Assembly (NCBI RefSeq): GCF_901000735.1
Contig: NC_081550.1
Coordinates: 12,651,383-12,715,382 of the forward strand
DNA length: 64,000 nucleotides
Direction: 5' to 3'
Source of the DNA: Corylus avellana
Taxonomy: Eukaryota > Streptophyta > Magnoliopsida > Fagales > Betulaceae
This document shows positions 47,304 to 58,724 of this stretch, piece by piece. How positions within the stretch are numbered: position 1 is the first letter of the stretch; each line of letters begins with the position of its first letter. The notes below the pieces were generated by a model. The model ran no database searches and had not been told where the DNA came from. It saw only the letters and a list, made by a program, of their open reading frames with translations. Made by a program: the position numbers and the translations under genes.

Positions 47304-48357
47304 TGTTGGGTTTTAGTTTAGCCTTATTCAATGCAAAATTGCTTGTTAGCAGTTGATTTGTATTCCCTTTAAAACGTTGGTGTAAGATTGCAAGTGTTTT
47401 AGTGCTAATGGAGAATCTCATTAGATGGGTGTCAAAACAAGCAAGTAATGGGATGTGCTAGAAGTGTTCTCTACCTTCCCAATTGGATGGGGCATTACAA
47501 CGAAAAAGTAACGGGAAGCTACTGCCTTCCCCATTAGATGGTGCGTCGAAACGGCAATGTAAAGGGAAGTTACTGCTTGCCCCATTGGATGACATATCAG
47601 AATGGAGATGTAACAAGAAGCTACTACCTACCCCGTTGGATGGCACGTTAAGACGCGAAAGTGACGAAATGTTTTTGCCTTCCCCATTTGATGTCCCATT
47701 GGTTGACCATTATGACAGAAATGCTGAGGATTTACTCCTTACGTCTTGAAGCAATTCTTTTCCTATTAAGACGCAAAGCTTTCAGAGTATCAAATCTATG
47801 ATATTTTGCTCTTCCCGTCTTAGCGTGACTTGAATTCCGTTAAGACGTGAAGACTGAAATATCCTCCAGTATTTATATTCTCTCACCTGTTACTGTTCAC
47901 TATAGACTTTGGAAATTGCTTTGGAGGTCTTAAATAGCTACTCAACCGTTGGTTCCAAGAGAGGACGTGAAAAAGCTTCATGATATCCCTCTCTAGATGT
48001 GTTGATTGTTTAACCATCTACATCTTTACACTCTTCATTGGCAAAGAAGTATATCGGTGGGTCGTATAGGAGATGCACTCCATGAAGATGGTCAGCTAGG
48101 AGGCAAGCAAGGAACTTGTGTCTTATAGAGTCTAAAACTTGCAAGAGTTATGAGTATTTTCTATTGTTTGTAATATGGTTATTCGTATAGTGAATTCTTG
48201 GGTTTTGCTACCTCGGAGTAGTTTTTACTTTTGATTTGTTCAAAAGTTTTCCTGCTTCATAACCAACATTTTGTGTTATGGTTGTGATCATTGTTTTCCG
48301 CTTTGCAAGTTTTAATCTTTATCATTGTATTGCTTGTATGTTTTGTATCTTGGGGTC
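47304..48357 (+). mobile_element. Ty1/copia LTR, truncated or with unresolved right end
   Basis: Begins TGTTGGGTTTTAGTTTAGCC after a GAAGAGAAT tract and is homologous to the minus-strand LTR ending at 57179 (shared: start, TCGGTGGGTCG..., GGAGATGCACTC, GAAGATGGTCAG, and the conserved copia tail around GTGAATTCTTGGG). It contains a 51-bp minisatellite at about 47472-47695. The true right end is unclear; the TRIM begins at 48358. Confidence 0.7.
47472..47695. repeat. 51-bp minisatellite, four to five copies
   Basis: Units start CCTTCCCCATTGGATGG and repeat about every 51-52 bases. As 51 is 17 codons, a plus-strand frame repeats a 17-residue peptide (LPSPLDGASKRQ...), but no gene is implied. 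Confidence 0.8.
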
Positions 48358-49182
48358 TGTAACACTCCGGAACCATATTGGGAAGATGAGAAGAAGCCTA
48401 CATAGATTGGGTAGTTTATGAAGATAGTCATGGGTGCTAAGACCCACATTGCCTAGTTACTAGGTGAAACTAGGCTTTATAATGAATTATAGGGAAACTC
48501 CAAATTGACTAGTCCTTTTGGAGTAATAGCACAGATGTGGCTAGCGCTTTTCCATGGGTCGTTACAAGTGGTATCAGAGCCACCTAGTAACGCCAAGTCA
48601 TGTGGTACTAGAGCACTGCATGACGTGGACCTGACGAGGACGTCAGGAGTTTAAGAGGGAGAGTTTGTAACACCCCGATCCCATATTAGGAAGACGAGAA
48701 GAAGCCCACATAGAGTGGATGGTTTATAGAGATAGTCATGGGTGCTAAGTCCCATATTGCCTAGTTACTAGGTGAAACTGGGCTTTATAATGAATTATAT
48801 GGAAGCTCCAAATTGACTAGTCCTTTTGGAGTAATAGCGCAGATGTGGCTAGCGCTTTTCCCTGGGTCGTTACAAGTGGTATCAGAGCCACCTAGTAACG
48901 TCAGGTCATGTGGTATTGGAGCACTGCATGACGTGGCCCTGACGAGGACGTCAGGAATTTAAGAGGGGGAGTTTGTAACACCCCGGTCTCATATTGGGAA
49001 GATGAGAAGAAGCCTACATAGAGTGGGTAGTTTATAAAGATAGTCATGGGTGCTAAGTCCCACATTGCCTAGTTACTAAGTGAAATTGGACTTTATAATG
49101 AATTATAGAGAAACTTCAAATTGACTAGTCCTTTTGGGGTGATAGCGTAGATGTGGCTAGCGCTTTTCCCTGGGTCGTTACA
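48358..49182 (+). mobile_element. Tandem TRIM: three 209-bp LTRs and two 99-bp internal regions
   Basis: LTRs at 48358-48566, 48666-48874 and 48974-49182, each exactly 209 bp, starting TGTAACACYCCG and ending GGGTCGTTACA. Each internal region begins AG then the primer-binding site TGGTATCAGAGCCA (48569-48582 and 48877-48890), complementary to initiator tRNA-Met. Each ends in a purine tract (AAGAGGG(A/G)GAGTT). No coding capacity. Flanking 5-mers GGGTC and TAGAC do not match, so no target duplication is seen. LTR and internal lengths fit the TRIM class. Confidence 0.95.
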
Positions 49183-51488
49183 TAGACCATCTCCTTCTCT
49201 CTCCAAACTTTGTCTCTCTCTCTCTAGAGTTCTGAGGTGCATAGGACATCCAAAATAAATGGTCTGGACGTAAGGACAAATTTTTAGATCTCTCATGTTC
49301 GATCAATACGGATTAGGTGGCTAGGGTTTTTTAAAAAATTATAGACACTTATTGAACGTTCAGGAACCTATGTCGAAAGTTCGACATCCCATTCAATCAT
49401 TCTATGTCCAACTAGAATGTTTGGCCTCAAGCATTCAATGTCCCATTCGAATGTTTGGCCCTCACATAAAATCTTAAATTGCCTAAAACTAAACCCCAAC
49501 ATACTTGTAGTGATTCCAATACCCAAACACACCAACTAGAGCAACTTAATCCACATTAACTATCAGAGTATTACACATAGAAGATGGCAAAACTCAAAAG
49601 ACAAGACGCATACATGCTATGGCTATGGCTATGGCTATGGCTATGGCTAAGGTACACATCAGTGTGTTTAGTTCAATCAGTAAAAGCTCATTTTTGTAGA
49701 ATGCCCACTATCGATGGCTTGCCGCTTGCGTGTTGAAATGGCAAAGAGAGAGGGAGAGAGAAAGAGAGGTAACATTGAGAATTATTATTTAATTCATCTA
49801 GCGTGCTAGAGTTAGTAGCAAGAAATTGGTATTCATTATAGCAGTAAATGCATTTTAGTTAATCTGTAGAATGTGAAAAGAGATCAATATTAGCTAAATT
49901 TAGCAAATACTACCAATTTAGCTAATCTGTTGGAGTTACTCTAAATGATCCAATTGATTACCACAACTCCTCAAACATCAGGCAATTATGTAGTGGAAAC
50001 TAAATCTTAATAAAAAAAAATAATGATGACTAGGGCACTATCAATCCCCAATATAACTTAAAACATCATAACATAACATAATTTAAAATATTATTCATCC
50101 ACAGTCACGTTTATAGACCAAATATCAAATCATACAAACTAGGTCTAATAGTTAGGGGTAAATCAAACACATAATAAAGTCATGGAGTCATAGTCAAAAT
50201 CCTTAGCGGCCCACAGTAAAGTATCTATACCACCAATACATGAATCCTAGCCAGGGCATACCAAACTCCTTATAATGCTCCCGTAGTGTAGTGCCTCGGG
50301 TAATTACTAGGTTATGTTTAGTTTAGTGAGAGGATTAGCAGATTTCTCAGCTCATTAGGGTTTGTTGGAAGTGAGATTTTGGATTTTTGAGTTCTGACCA
50401 AACGTTCGCAAGTGGGCCATCAAACATTCGCTCTACAAACCTAGAACCATTGGGTAATAGTACACCGAACGTTCGAAAGGGGACCACCGAACGTTCATTG
50501 ACCAATTTTTGACCTACTGAGTAATAATCAAATGTTCGACCTACAACCCAAGAATCATTGTGCAATAATAGTACACCAAACGTTCATCCCGGGACCATTG
50601 ACTGTTCGCTGAACAGCATGACTATAGTGACCCAAATAATTATTAGGCTAAGACAGCTTGGTTAGAGGATTAATTAGACTTTTGGGTCACTAGGATTAGC
50701 TGGAGGGGTATTCTAGGAATTTTTGGCTTACTGACCGAACATTCGGTAGTGGGGACCACCAGAGTGTGTTTGCCTACAATTGTACACTAGTGTTTGTGTG
50801 GGAACCAGCTTGAACATTTGTTGACTTTTTGTTGACCACTGGACAATGCCCGAGCGTGCGCCTGCAACCCTAAAACCATTGGGTAAACAATACGCGAACG
50901 TTCGGCACAATAGTACGAAATGCTTGCTACAGTGACTGCTCCTACAGAGCTCACAACTTTTCTCCCCCCATATAAACCCCCTCCCACGCCCTTCACCAAT
51001 CTATTTTGCCCTCTGAGCTTTAGAGAAACTCTGGTTAAGTGTTGTTGTGAGATTTTGAGGCATTCTTTGGGTGTTCTTGAAGAAGGAGGAGGAACTTCTT
51101 AAGGATTCTCACTGAGTGGAGGTAACCATCTCTTAGGTTGTTCTGCTAGTTTTATGTCTTATAGTAGGTTAGTTGTTAGAATCTAGAGGTTTAGGTTTTA
51201 ACCTTGTTTTAAGCGTTTCTTTTCCATTAGACATATTTCTTGTTGCATGGTGATGTGCTTTGGGTTAGAATGTGTTAAAGATCCTTTTTGTAGCCTTAGA
51301 ACCAGTTTAGAACTGCTTAGAAGATCGTTGGACCAAATGGAGTTCTACTTGAAACTTTCTAGTCGAACATTCGGCCTCGAGCCCGAACGTTCGCCCAGAT
51401 GTGTTTTGAGGAACGTACGCCATTTTTCCCAAACATTCAAACAGTAGCTTATGTTTACAAAGTTCTAGGATTTAGGTTCGTTTAAGCT
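49183..51488. other. Degenerate LTR-like region with AACGTTCG palindromes, no gene
   Basis: A (CTATGG)n microsatellite lies at about 49613-49650. From 50380 to 51440 there are many AACGTTCG-like motifs. Two diverged copies of a segment of about 345 bp begin at about 50290 and 50632. A TATA-like ATATAAAC at about 50969-50977 follows the palindromes, and the sequence after it resembles an LTR R/U5. No LTR ends were found. Short ORFs show no domain. Confidence 0.5.
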
Positions 51489-51503
51489 TGGACTTAGAAC
51501 TAA

Positions 51504-53059
51504 TGATAAGCGCCGAATGTTGCACATTCAAACCCCTTAATTTGCATATGTTAATTCTTTAGCGTTGTTATTTGTTTGATTTTGTTTTGTTTTTGTGTTT
51601 TCAGGTTATAAATAAAGATACAATTAATTCCATTGATTTTGGGCTTAAAAGCACACTTTGAGATGATTAAGCTTAGCCAATCATAACAGAGGCCTATATG
51701 TTATGATTAAGTTTAATCAAATAAAAGAAGGGATTAATTCGGAATTTCTCAAATTGGAGTCAAAATCGGATTGGATTCAAATTTAGATTCTGCATACATC
51801 TCGGTATTTTGGCCATAACTTTCGGCTCAAATATCTGATTGAGGTGATTAAAGTGGAACTGGAAAGCTAACTCAAATTGCTACAAATCATTGTGAAATAT
51901 CATTTTCCTAATTCGGAGCGTCGCAATTCCAAAATCGCCCCGCAAGATAGGAACGCAATTCTGGGCGAATCCTATTCCGATTTGGACTTAGGTTTTCTTT
52001 ATTCTAATTGGACTTGGACTTAAATCTCCAAATTTCTAGGTTTCCTAGGGCTTCTAGGACTGGTTTGCTCTGGTTTGCTCCCTATAAATAGACCCTTAAC
52101 CTTCAAGAGAAGGTGTGCTTAGTTTTAGATACAAAAATCTTCTTGGAGGCTTGACAAGTTGAAGATGAGATAATCCATGGCAGGAGGCCATCCTAGCACC
52201 CCGATGAGCGGCTAATTCTGTAATAGGGTGTTGATGTAGCCCTTTCCAAGTAACAATGGTTTAATTGTATTTCTAGATTTTCAATTTATGCATGTCGATT
52301 GTATAACTATGAGAATTGCTACATTTTGATTATGTTCTTAATTATTAAATGCAATTGCTCTTAAATTCCAAAATCAATATTTGTGAAATTCTTCTCTTGT
52401 CTTAGAAAGTATTTTACTTTTATTGATCTCAAATCATTCTTGTTTTCTGTGATCATGAGAATGATGGTTATACAATGGGTTTAATTGACATATGATTAAT
52501 AGGATTTGATAGGCCATGCCTAGGGAAGACGGATTGTACTACACCCTAGTTTAGTGTAATTTAGGTAGACAGTCCGTGCCAACCGAAGATGGGTTACACT
52601 TATTCATTGATTGTATGTATCCTGTTATAGAATTTGATAATTCATACCTAGGGAAGACGGGTCGTACCGCATCTTAGTGGTTAGGTGGACGATCTGTGCT
52701 AACCGAAGATGGATTATACTTATTTTTTAATAAGGTAGTTTCTTATTTATTTATAACATGCATAGAATGAATTTTTGGATTAAATCTGATTGACCATTGT
52801 TATGCGGTTAGTGGTGAAATCAACCCCCTATTCTATCTCTCATACTTTTTATCTTTATTTTCATGCACTTTACTTTTAAAGAAAATCAAATCAATTATCT
52901 TTTTAATTAAGTTAATTTTAATCTTTCGAATTTGATAACAAAACCCCTGCAGTCCTTGAGGTTCAACACCCTTTCTATACCTGTATCCTACAAAGATTCG
53001 TCCTATTGCAAGTGGTTATTTTTATTATTGATATTTTTGGACACAAAAATACCACATCA
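51504..53059 (+). mobile_element. 5' LTR of the family-A element at 51504 (cassette X)
   Basis: Begins TGATAAGCGCCG and ends CCACATCA, aligning end to end with 1224-2737. TATA box at 52083-52090, preceded by a small duplication GGTTTGCTCT(GG). Cassette X at about 51661-51985. Two copies of the CCGTGCCAACCGAAGATG motif region at about 52515-52700 (second copy diverged). Confidence 0.92.
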
Positions 53060-53064
53060 ATTTT

Positions 53065-53082
53065 TGGCGCCGTTGCCGGGGA
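53065..53082 (+). promoter_or_regulatory. Primer-binding site, tRNA-Asp type, perfect
   Basis: TGGCGCCGTTGCCGGGGA, exact complement of the plant tRNA-Asp 3' end, five bases after the LTR end. Confidence 0.95.
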
Positions 53083-53477
53083 CTGCTTAACGGTTTTATT
53101 GTCAAAATTTAAGGATTGATTTTAGCTTAATAATTTACTTTTCTGCTAATTTTAATTCTGTTTGTGTTTTGTTTTTGTTTTATTTTAGAATTTGCGAACA
53201 GGTCCGTAAGCTGCCATTTCTGTGACTGCGATCCAACGCAGGTCGCGTGCGATCGAGCGCACGGACGCAATTCAGCAGGAATCAAGCCAGCAGCGCTCGA
53301 ACCTTCCCCTCCTACGCTCACACCCATCTGCGGCAGTAAGCTCGAGCGTACCCTGCCGTGTGATCGAGCACATTAGCAGTAGTCGGCATCCAAGTTTCCA
53401 GCGCACCTAAGGGCCGTTTGTTAGTTTTTATTTTTATTTTTCTGTTGTTATTTTATGTTAATTCTATTAGTTAGTTC
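53083..53477 (+). other. Leader with cassette-Y-like motifs
   Basis: Non-coding leader. GCGTGCGATCGAGCGCAC (53246-53263) and related GCTCGA/GATCGAGCAC motifs cluster at 53225-53380, then a T-rich stretch leads to the ORF start. Confidence 0.75.
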
Positions 53478-54655
53478 ATGTGGGGAGGCATTCCAACACC
53501 CCATGGACCATGTTCATATTGCTATAGTCCTTATCATCATGTTAGAGATTGTCCTACAGCAGGACAATCTTCTAATTATTCTTATGAGCATATGAACAGA
53601 CCGTTCTCTAGACTGGGGAATGACCTTTATTCTGATCCCTATAACCTGGCGTGGAGCAACCAGTCTAATCTCTCGTGGCAAGCTGAAGCTCCTGGGAATT
53701 ATGCTCCACAACGTTATGAACTGTACCATCAGGCATATCCGCAATTCAATGATCAATCCTATTCTCCTCAATATCAAGCAACTCCACAACAGATATACCA
53801 GGCCGCAACACCTCCCTCAGAGTCTAATTTTGAGGCTCGGATGCTAAAAATGATGAGTGAGCTAGCGGGTGAGATAAAGCAGACGGTGAAATCTCAACAA
53901 GAACTTTATACTCCTCAATTCTTCGCTGAGATAGACGCCAGGATGGAAGCTCATGTTGAACAAATCATCAACCACCTCAATAGGATGGAAGAAGAAGAGT
54001 TTCAAAGTCAGCCGGTGGCCAATCCTGATGGACACTACATGGAGGAAGAAAGTACTTCTTGCCATGAGCAAGCTATCACCACACTGAGGAGTGGAGAGGT
54101 GGTCGAAAACACATGGAAGAAAGGAAGGAGGGGCCAAAGGAGGAGCAAATTGAGGTCCCACAGGATCTACATCGGGAAAAAAGCAAGGAAGCAAGCACTA
54201 AGGTTTCTTCACCATCACCTCCTATTCCCAAGATGCCATATGAGCCCCAAGCCCCTATTCCAGGTAATCTGAAATCTTCATTTTTAGGGACAAATGACAC
54301 TATCCCGGTCATTATTTCTTATGACTTACCAAGAGGCCAGGAGGGTAGTCTGTTAGGGCTGTTAAACGAGCAAAAAGAGACCATCGAGGTAGAAAAACTT
54401 CCCAAGTATTCTCCCCATTTTATTCCAATTCATGATTCATTTTCGGATGAGAAATTGTGTGGGAATACTCAGAGGAATCTACCTCGATATGCTGACATTT
54501 GGAATTACCTATTTGTGGGTAAAATTTATTCTCTTTGGTCCAAGAGAAGAAAAGATTGGTGCTTCAAATTTAAACTTAAGGGTCAGAGAACACTGCGCGC
54601 ATCAAGGATGTGGATTCCGTTGACTTGGCGAATTCCATATATTTTGACTAGATGA
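53478..54655 (+). pseudogene. Orphan gag-like ORF with N-terminal zinc knuckle (best-preserved copy)
   Basis: The first 264 codons are open. The start MWGGIPTPHGP is followed at once by a zinc knuckle, CSYCYSPYHHVRDC (CX2CX4HX4C), at about residues 12-25. Then come a Tyr/Gln/Pro-rich block (SNLSWQAEAPGNYAP, HQAYPQF), a probable coiled coil (about residues 115-175) and SCHEQAITTLRSGEVVEN. A frameshift near 54110 moves the rest to another frame (54113-54655): LHREKSKEAS, LLGLLNEQKETIEVEK, IPIHDSFSDEKL, then KRRKDWCFKFK. An N-terminal knuckle is unusual for a plant gag, where it usually follows the capsid. I do not recognise the family; RNA binding is inferred from the knuckle only. Confidence 0.75.
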
Positions 54656-55600
54656 GTCAATTTCATAGGATCAAGCACAGGCCCTGTGCGCTTGACTCTT
54701 CACTCTACCAGGGCATATGATCTCTATCCAGGTTTACTTTATCCATTGTTGTTTCATTCTTTGTTTATATTTATACAACAATGTGTTGCACTTGACTGGT
54801 ATTTGGTTGGAGTATCACTTTTTTTTTTAAGGATGTGTTTTTGCATACAAGTTTGTGGGTATGATATGCCCCCATCTGCTCAATCAGGTATTCCTATACT
54901 CTTGATCTTATTCTTTAGCTCTATACATACATTGGGGACAATGTACGATTCAAGTTTGGGGGTATGGAAAAATAAAACATGGTCCATTTTTGTTGTTATG
55001 TCATTCTTAAGTATATGGTTGAGCTTTGATTTTGGTTTAAATTTCATTGATAGGCTTAAAGTTATGAACACATGATCATATGACTTAGGAATTTTGAGTC
55101 TTGTTACTTACTTTCGGCAACATGAGATGCTTCTTGTTTCAATTTAAATCTATCTTGAGCACACTAGCACATGTTTGTGAGGTATGAATTTTGAGACTAA
55201 TTATGTTTGTTTTCAATGTCTTGAATTCTGTCGGGTGACATATTGGATGAATAACTTTGGCATGCTATACATGTATAAAAAAAAAAATTAAAAAAAAAAA
55301 ATCAAGTTTGAATTTTTCGCTGAGTAACCGGACCTCTTGCCTCATTAAGCAGTGAGTGTTCGCGTCAAAAAGTGAAATTTTTGGGTTGATTAATAAAATG
55401 GCTAGCTTAGCTTCGTAGCCTTTTTGACTCGAGTTAGTAAGTCCTTAGGGGTGTCTTCACACCTAATGCCCTAAAGCCATTTGGTTTGGGAGACATTGAC
55501 TTAACACTCGATACATGGGTCAACTAGAAAGCTTAAGGGAGCTAAGCATTGCAAAGCTTACAAAAAAAAAAATGTATGCCTTGGTTGTTTCATTTGATAT
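54656..55600 (+). mobile_element. 3' non-coding internal region of the family-A element at 51504
   Basis: Closely matches 1-770. It contains the palindrome at 54927-54946 with the following G-rich tract (54951-54965), and the TAGGG...CCCTA hairpin at 55446-55473. The expected continuation to a polypurine tract and 3' LTR (compare 770-2737) is absent. Confidence 0.85.
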
Positions 55601-55609
55601 GAAGCCCTA

Positions 55610-55928
55610 AAGACTCAAAATTCCTAAGTCATATGATCATGTGTTCATAACTTTAAGCCTATCAATGAAATTTAAACCAAAATCAAAGCTCAACCATATA
55701 CTTAAGAATGACATAACAACAAAAATGGACCATGTTTTATCTCCCAAACCAAATGGCTTTAAGGCATTAGGTGTGAAGACACCCCTAAGGACTTACTAAC
55801 TCGAGTCAAAAAGGCTACGAAACTAAGCTAGCCATTTTATTAATCAACCCAAAAATTTCACTTTTTGATGCGAACACTCACTGCTTAATGAGGCAAGAGG
55901 TCCAGTTACTCAGCGAAAAATTCAAACT

Positions 55929-55986
<58 letters not shown>

Positions 55987-55997
55987 CATGTATAGCA
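55610..55997 (-). repeat. Inverted, reordered copies of the preceding region
   Basis: 55610-55740 is the reverse complement of about 54976-55100, and 55741-55997 that of about 55261-55497, including a 52-base T run (55932-55983) matching a shorter A-rich tract in the source. The blocks are not in the order of a simple inverted repeat, and the segment between them is missing. A 16-bp direct repeat, TGGACTTAGAACTAAT, lies at 51489-51504 and 55998-56013, outside the whole element. Confidence 0.88.
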
Positions 55998-56013
55998 TGG
56001 ACTTAGAACTAAT

Positions 56014-57179
56014 ACTAGGCTCTCCACAATGAAAGAATAAGAGGGTCGTGTTCTACCTCTAATCGCCAAATAATCAAATCATATTTAAGCCGTTGAGTAG
56101 ATGAAGCATGCATAGCAGAATTATAAATCATCACAAAACACAACACAAAGTTTGTTGACGAAGTGGAAAACCCTTTGAACCAATTAAAGGTAAAAACCAC
56201 TCCGGGGCAACCAAACCCATGAAATCACTATATGAAGATTCAATTTACAGACTATTGACGATACTCACAACCCTTGAGGACCTCTAGACTCTGTAAGAAT
56301 GACAAGCTCCTAGCTCACCTCCAATCTGACCATCTTCATTGAGTGCATCTCCTCACCGACCCATCGGTAGACTCTTTCACCAAGTAGCAAATGAAACCTT
56401 TGTGAAGTGGAACGAAAAACAACAACAAACCAAGACAAAGGACAACCCGAAGTTTTCTCACGTCCTTTCTTGTAAAATCAACTCCCGAGACATAGAGCTC
56501 GAAGAGAACTTTTGAGACTCCTCAGAGAAAATTCTCCCAAAAAGTCTGTAGTGAAGAGTGATGGGAAAATCCTTTTATAGGATGACATTTTACTCTTCAC
56601 ATCTTAACGAGACTCATTTCTCATTAAGACGGGATGAACAAAACTTCTCAGATCTGAGATCTGAAAATATCCACGTCTTAACGGGAAAGGAGTGTCGTCA
56701 TGACAGGAAGAACAAATGACTCATCCTCATCACGTGTCTCATCTTGACCACCCATTTGACGAGAAAACAGGGAGTCCAAACTTTAGTCCCGTCATGAGCC
56801 CCTCTTAACGACCCATCTGACGAGAAAACAAGGACTTCAACTTTGGTCCCGTTACAGGCTCGTCCTGATGAGGCCTCTGATGAGAAAACAGTAAATTCAG
56901 CTTCAGTCTCGTTACATGCCCATCCTGACGAGGCTTATGACGAGAAAACAGTAGGTATCAATTTCAGTCTAGTTACATGCCCTTGATGACGTAGTTCATG
57001 ACTAGAAACCAAAGAGCACTTCTTCAAGGGCTGTCATGAGCCCGTCATGACGTGCTTCTTGATAAGAAAACAAAGAACACTTCCTAACGACTGAAAACCT
57101 AACTCCTTTTTCCCAACGTAAATAACAACAAATAAATTACAAGATTTTTTATTGAATTAGGCCAAACCTAAACCTAACA
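56014..57179 (-). mobile_element. 3' LTR of a Ty1/copia element, minus strand
   Basis: On the minus strand it begins TGTTAGGTTTAGGTTTGGCC at 57179, preceded by a purine tract AAGGGAGAGA (57190-57181). It is homologous to 47304-48357. It contains several TTAACGACCCATCTGACGAG-type repeats (about 56740-57070). The left end is not defined; sequence to 56014 looks LTR-like or flanking. Confidence 0.75.
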
Positions 57180-57345
57180 ATCTCTCCCTTAGGCCATTCA
57201 ATGACAAAACATAAAACACAATGTTTAAAACCAACAAAACAATTTTCCCATACAGAAAAAAAAAAGCAAACCATCTAAACCAAAGTGCTAAGTCATAGAA
57301 CACTTCACCAATGACCATCGTTGCACTAATCCAAAATGGAATACT
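57180..57345 (-). mobile_element. Remnant of copia internal region
   Basis: About 165 bases upstream (minus sense) of the copia 3' LTR, starting with its polypurine tract. Cut by the start of element IV at 57346. Confidence 0.55.
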
Positions 57346-58556
57346 TGATAAGTGCCAAAATATTCATATTTTAGCCCTTAACTTATATTTGTTAATTCCT
57401 TAGTTTTGTAGTTTGTGCTATTTTATTTTCTTTTTGTGTTTTTTGTGTTTTTGTAGGTAATGGAAGAAAAGAGATCATTTTCGGAAAAATATTATCCTAA
57501 TTTGGATTGCCGCTATGCCAAAATCATCCCGCAAGATAGGAAAGCAATTTTGGACGAATCTTATTCCGATTTGGACTTAGGTTTTCTTTATCCTAATTGG
57601 CCTAGGACTTAATTCTCCGAATTTCCTAGGATTACTAGGGCTTCTAGGACTCTCCTAAGCCCTATAAATAGACCTCTAAGCCTCACAATTCAAGACAAAA
57701 TTTCAAGGAGACAACTTTGGGGAGAGGAATTTGAGGCTACTTCTAGGAGCGATTTTCGGTTCTTTCTTTCCCTGTTCTTTTTAGTTTTATTTTAATTATG
57801 TGTAACTAACTCTTAAAGAGGGCTAGATTGAAGCCCTAATTATGTTTATTTAATATTTCAATATTGGCGCCTTTGTGATAATCATATTGTGATGCTTAAC
57901 TTGATTAATGCATGTTTTCTTGAATTCCTCATATGTGTGTGATTGACCATTATATGCATGTGGTATGTACTAGTTAATTAAATCAATTTAGATGACCGAG
58001 TCCTGGGTTTAATAAGAGTAACAAAAGAAATCCATATCGGGTTCTTGGGTTAATCAACATGAAGAACTAGGAGTAGACACCCATGCCCTAGGCCTCATGT
58101 GTTTGTCGATTTCCATAGATTTATGTTTTCTTAAAGAACAACTTAGTATACACTCATGCTAAATCCTTTAAAAAAGAAAAGAGTTAGAGTATACACCCAT
58201 GCCTAACTCGTTGCTTAGAAAAATCTATAGCTTAAGGAGTATACACCCATGCCCTTAGGTTGGTAAACATTGAGTATTCATAATATGATTGGATCATTGG
58301 CATATTGTTATATTATCTAAATATGATTAGTGGTGGACATCAAAGCTCTACCTTTACTTTATCTTTATATCTTTTTATTTCTTTTTCATAATATTAATTT
58401 AGTGATAACTTGATATTTTTAATCAATTCTAAATAAAATCAACAATCCTCATGGGATCGATCTCGTACTTGCTACACTATACTATCGTTTGATCTTGTGC
58501 ACTTGCGAGTAAAACGTATTAAATATTATCTACTAATTTAGATAGTATTTAGCACA
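57346..58556 (+). mobile_element. 5' LTR of element IV (family B, cassette X shortened)
   Basis: Begins TGATAAGTGCCAAAATATTC and ends TTTAGCACA, about three bases short of the usual ACAACA end. TATA box TATAAATAG at 57663-57671. Only the 3' part of cassette X is kept (about 57490-57570). GTATACACCCATGCC motifs at about 58145-58255. Confidence 0.9.
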
Positions 58557-58562
58557 AGTTTT

Positions 58563-58580
58563 TGGCGCCGTTCCCGGGGA
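58563..58580 (+). promoter_or_regulatory. Primer-binding site of element IV (tRNA-Asp type)
   Basis: TGGCGCCGTTCCCGGGGA, one mismatch to the tRNA-Asp complement. Confidence 0.92.
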
Positions 58581-58724
58581 TTGTTTGATTTTGTCTGGAA
58601 TTTTTTTTTCTTTTGTTTCATGCAGGGTCGTTCGAGCCTGCATTTTTGTAAGTTTTAATTTTTTTATTTCTTATTTCCCTTTTAATTTTAACTTCTTTTT
58701 GTTATTTTATTTTTGTTTTCACAC

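Noticed and set aside
48358..48566. TRIM LTR considered as Cassandra (5S rRNA-bearing)
   Set aside because: I could not see 5S rRNA internal promoter boxes in the LTR.
48358..49182. Regularly spaced 209-bp repeats considered as a CRISPR-like or satellite array
   Set aside because: TG...CA ends, a Met-tRNA primer site and purine tracts at the right places identify LTRs of a TRIM element.
53514..54312. Minus-strand open frames opposite the orphan ORF at 53478
   Set aside because: Shadows; the plus-strand frame is the one conserved in three elements.
54976..55997. Inverted repeat considered as a MITE or foldback transposon
   Set aside because: The arms are pieces of the retroelement's own 3' region in changed order, with no terminal signature of a DNA transposon.
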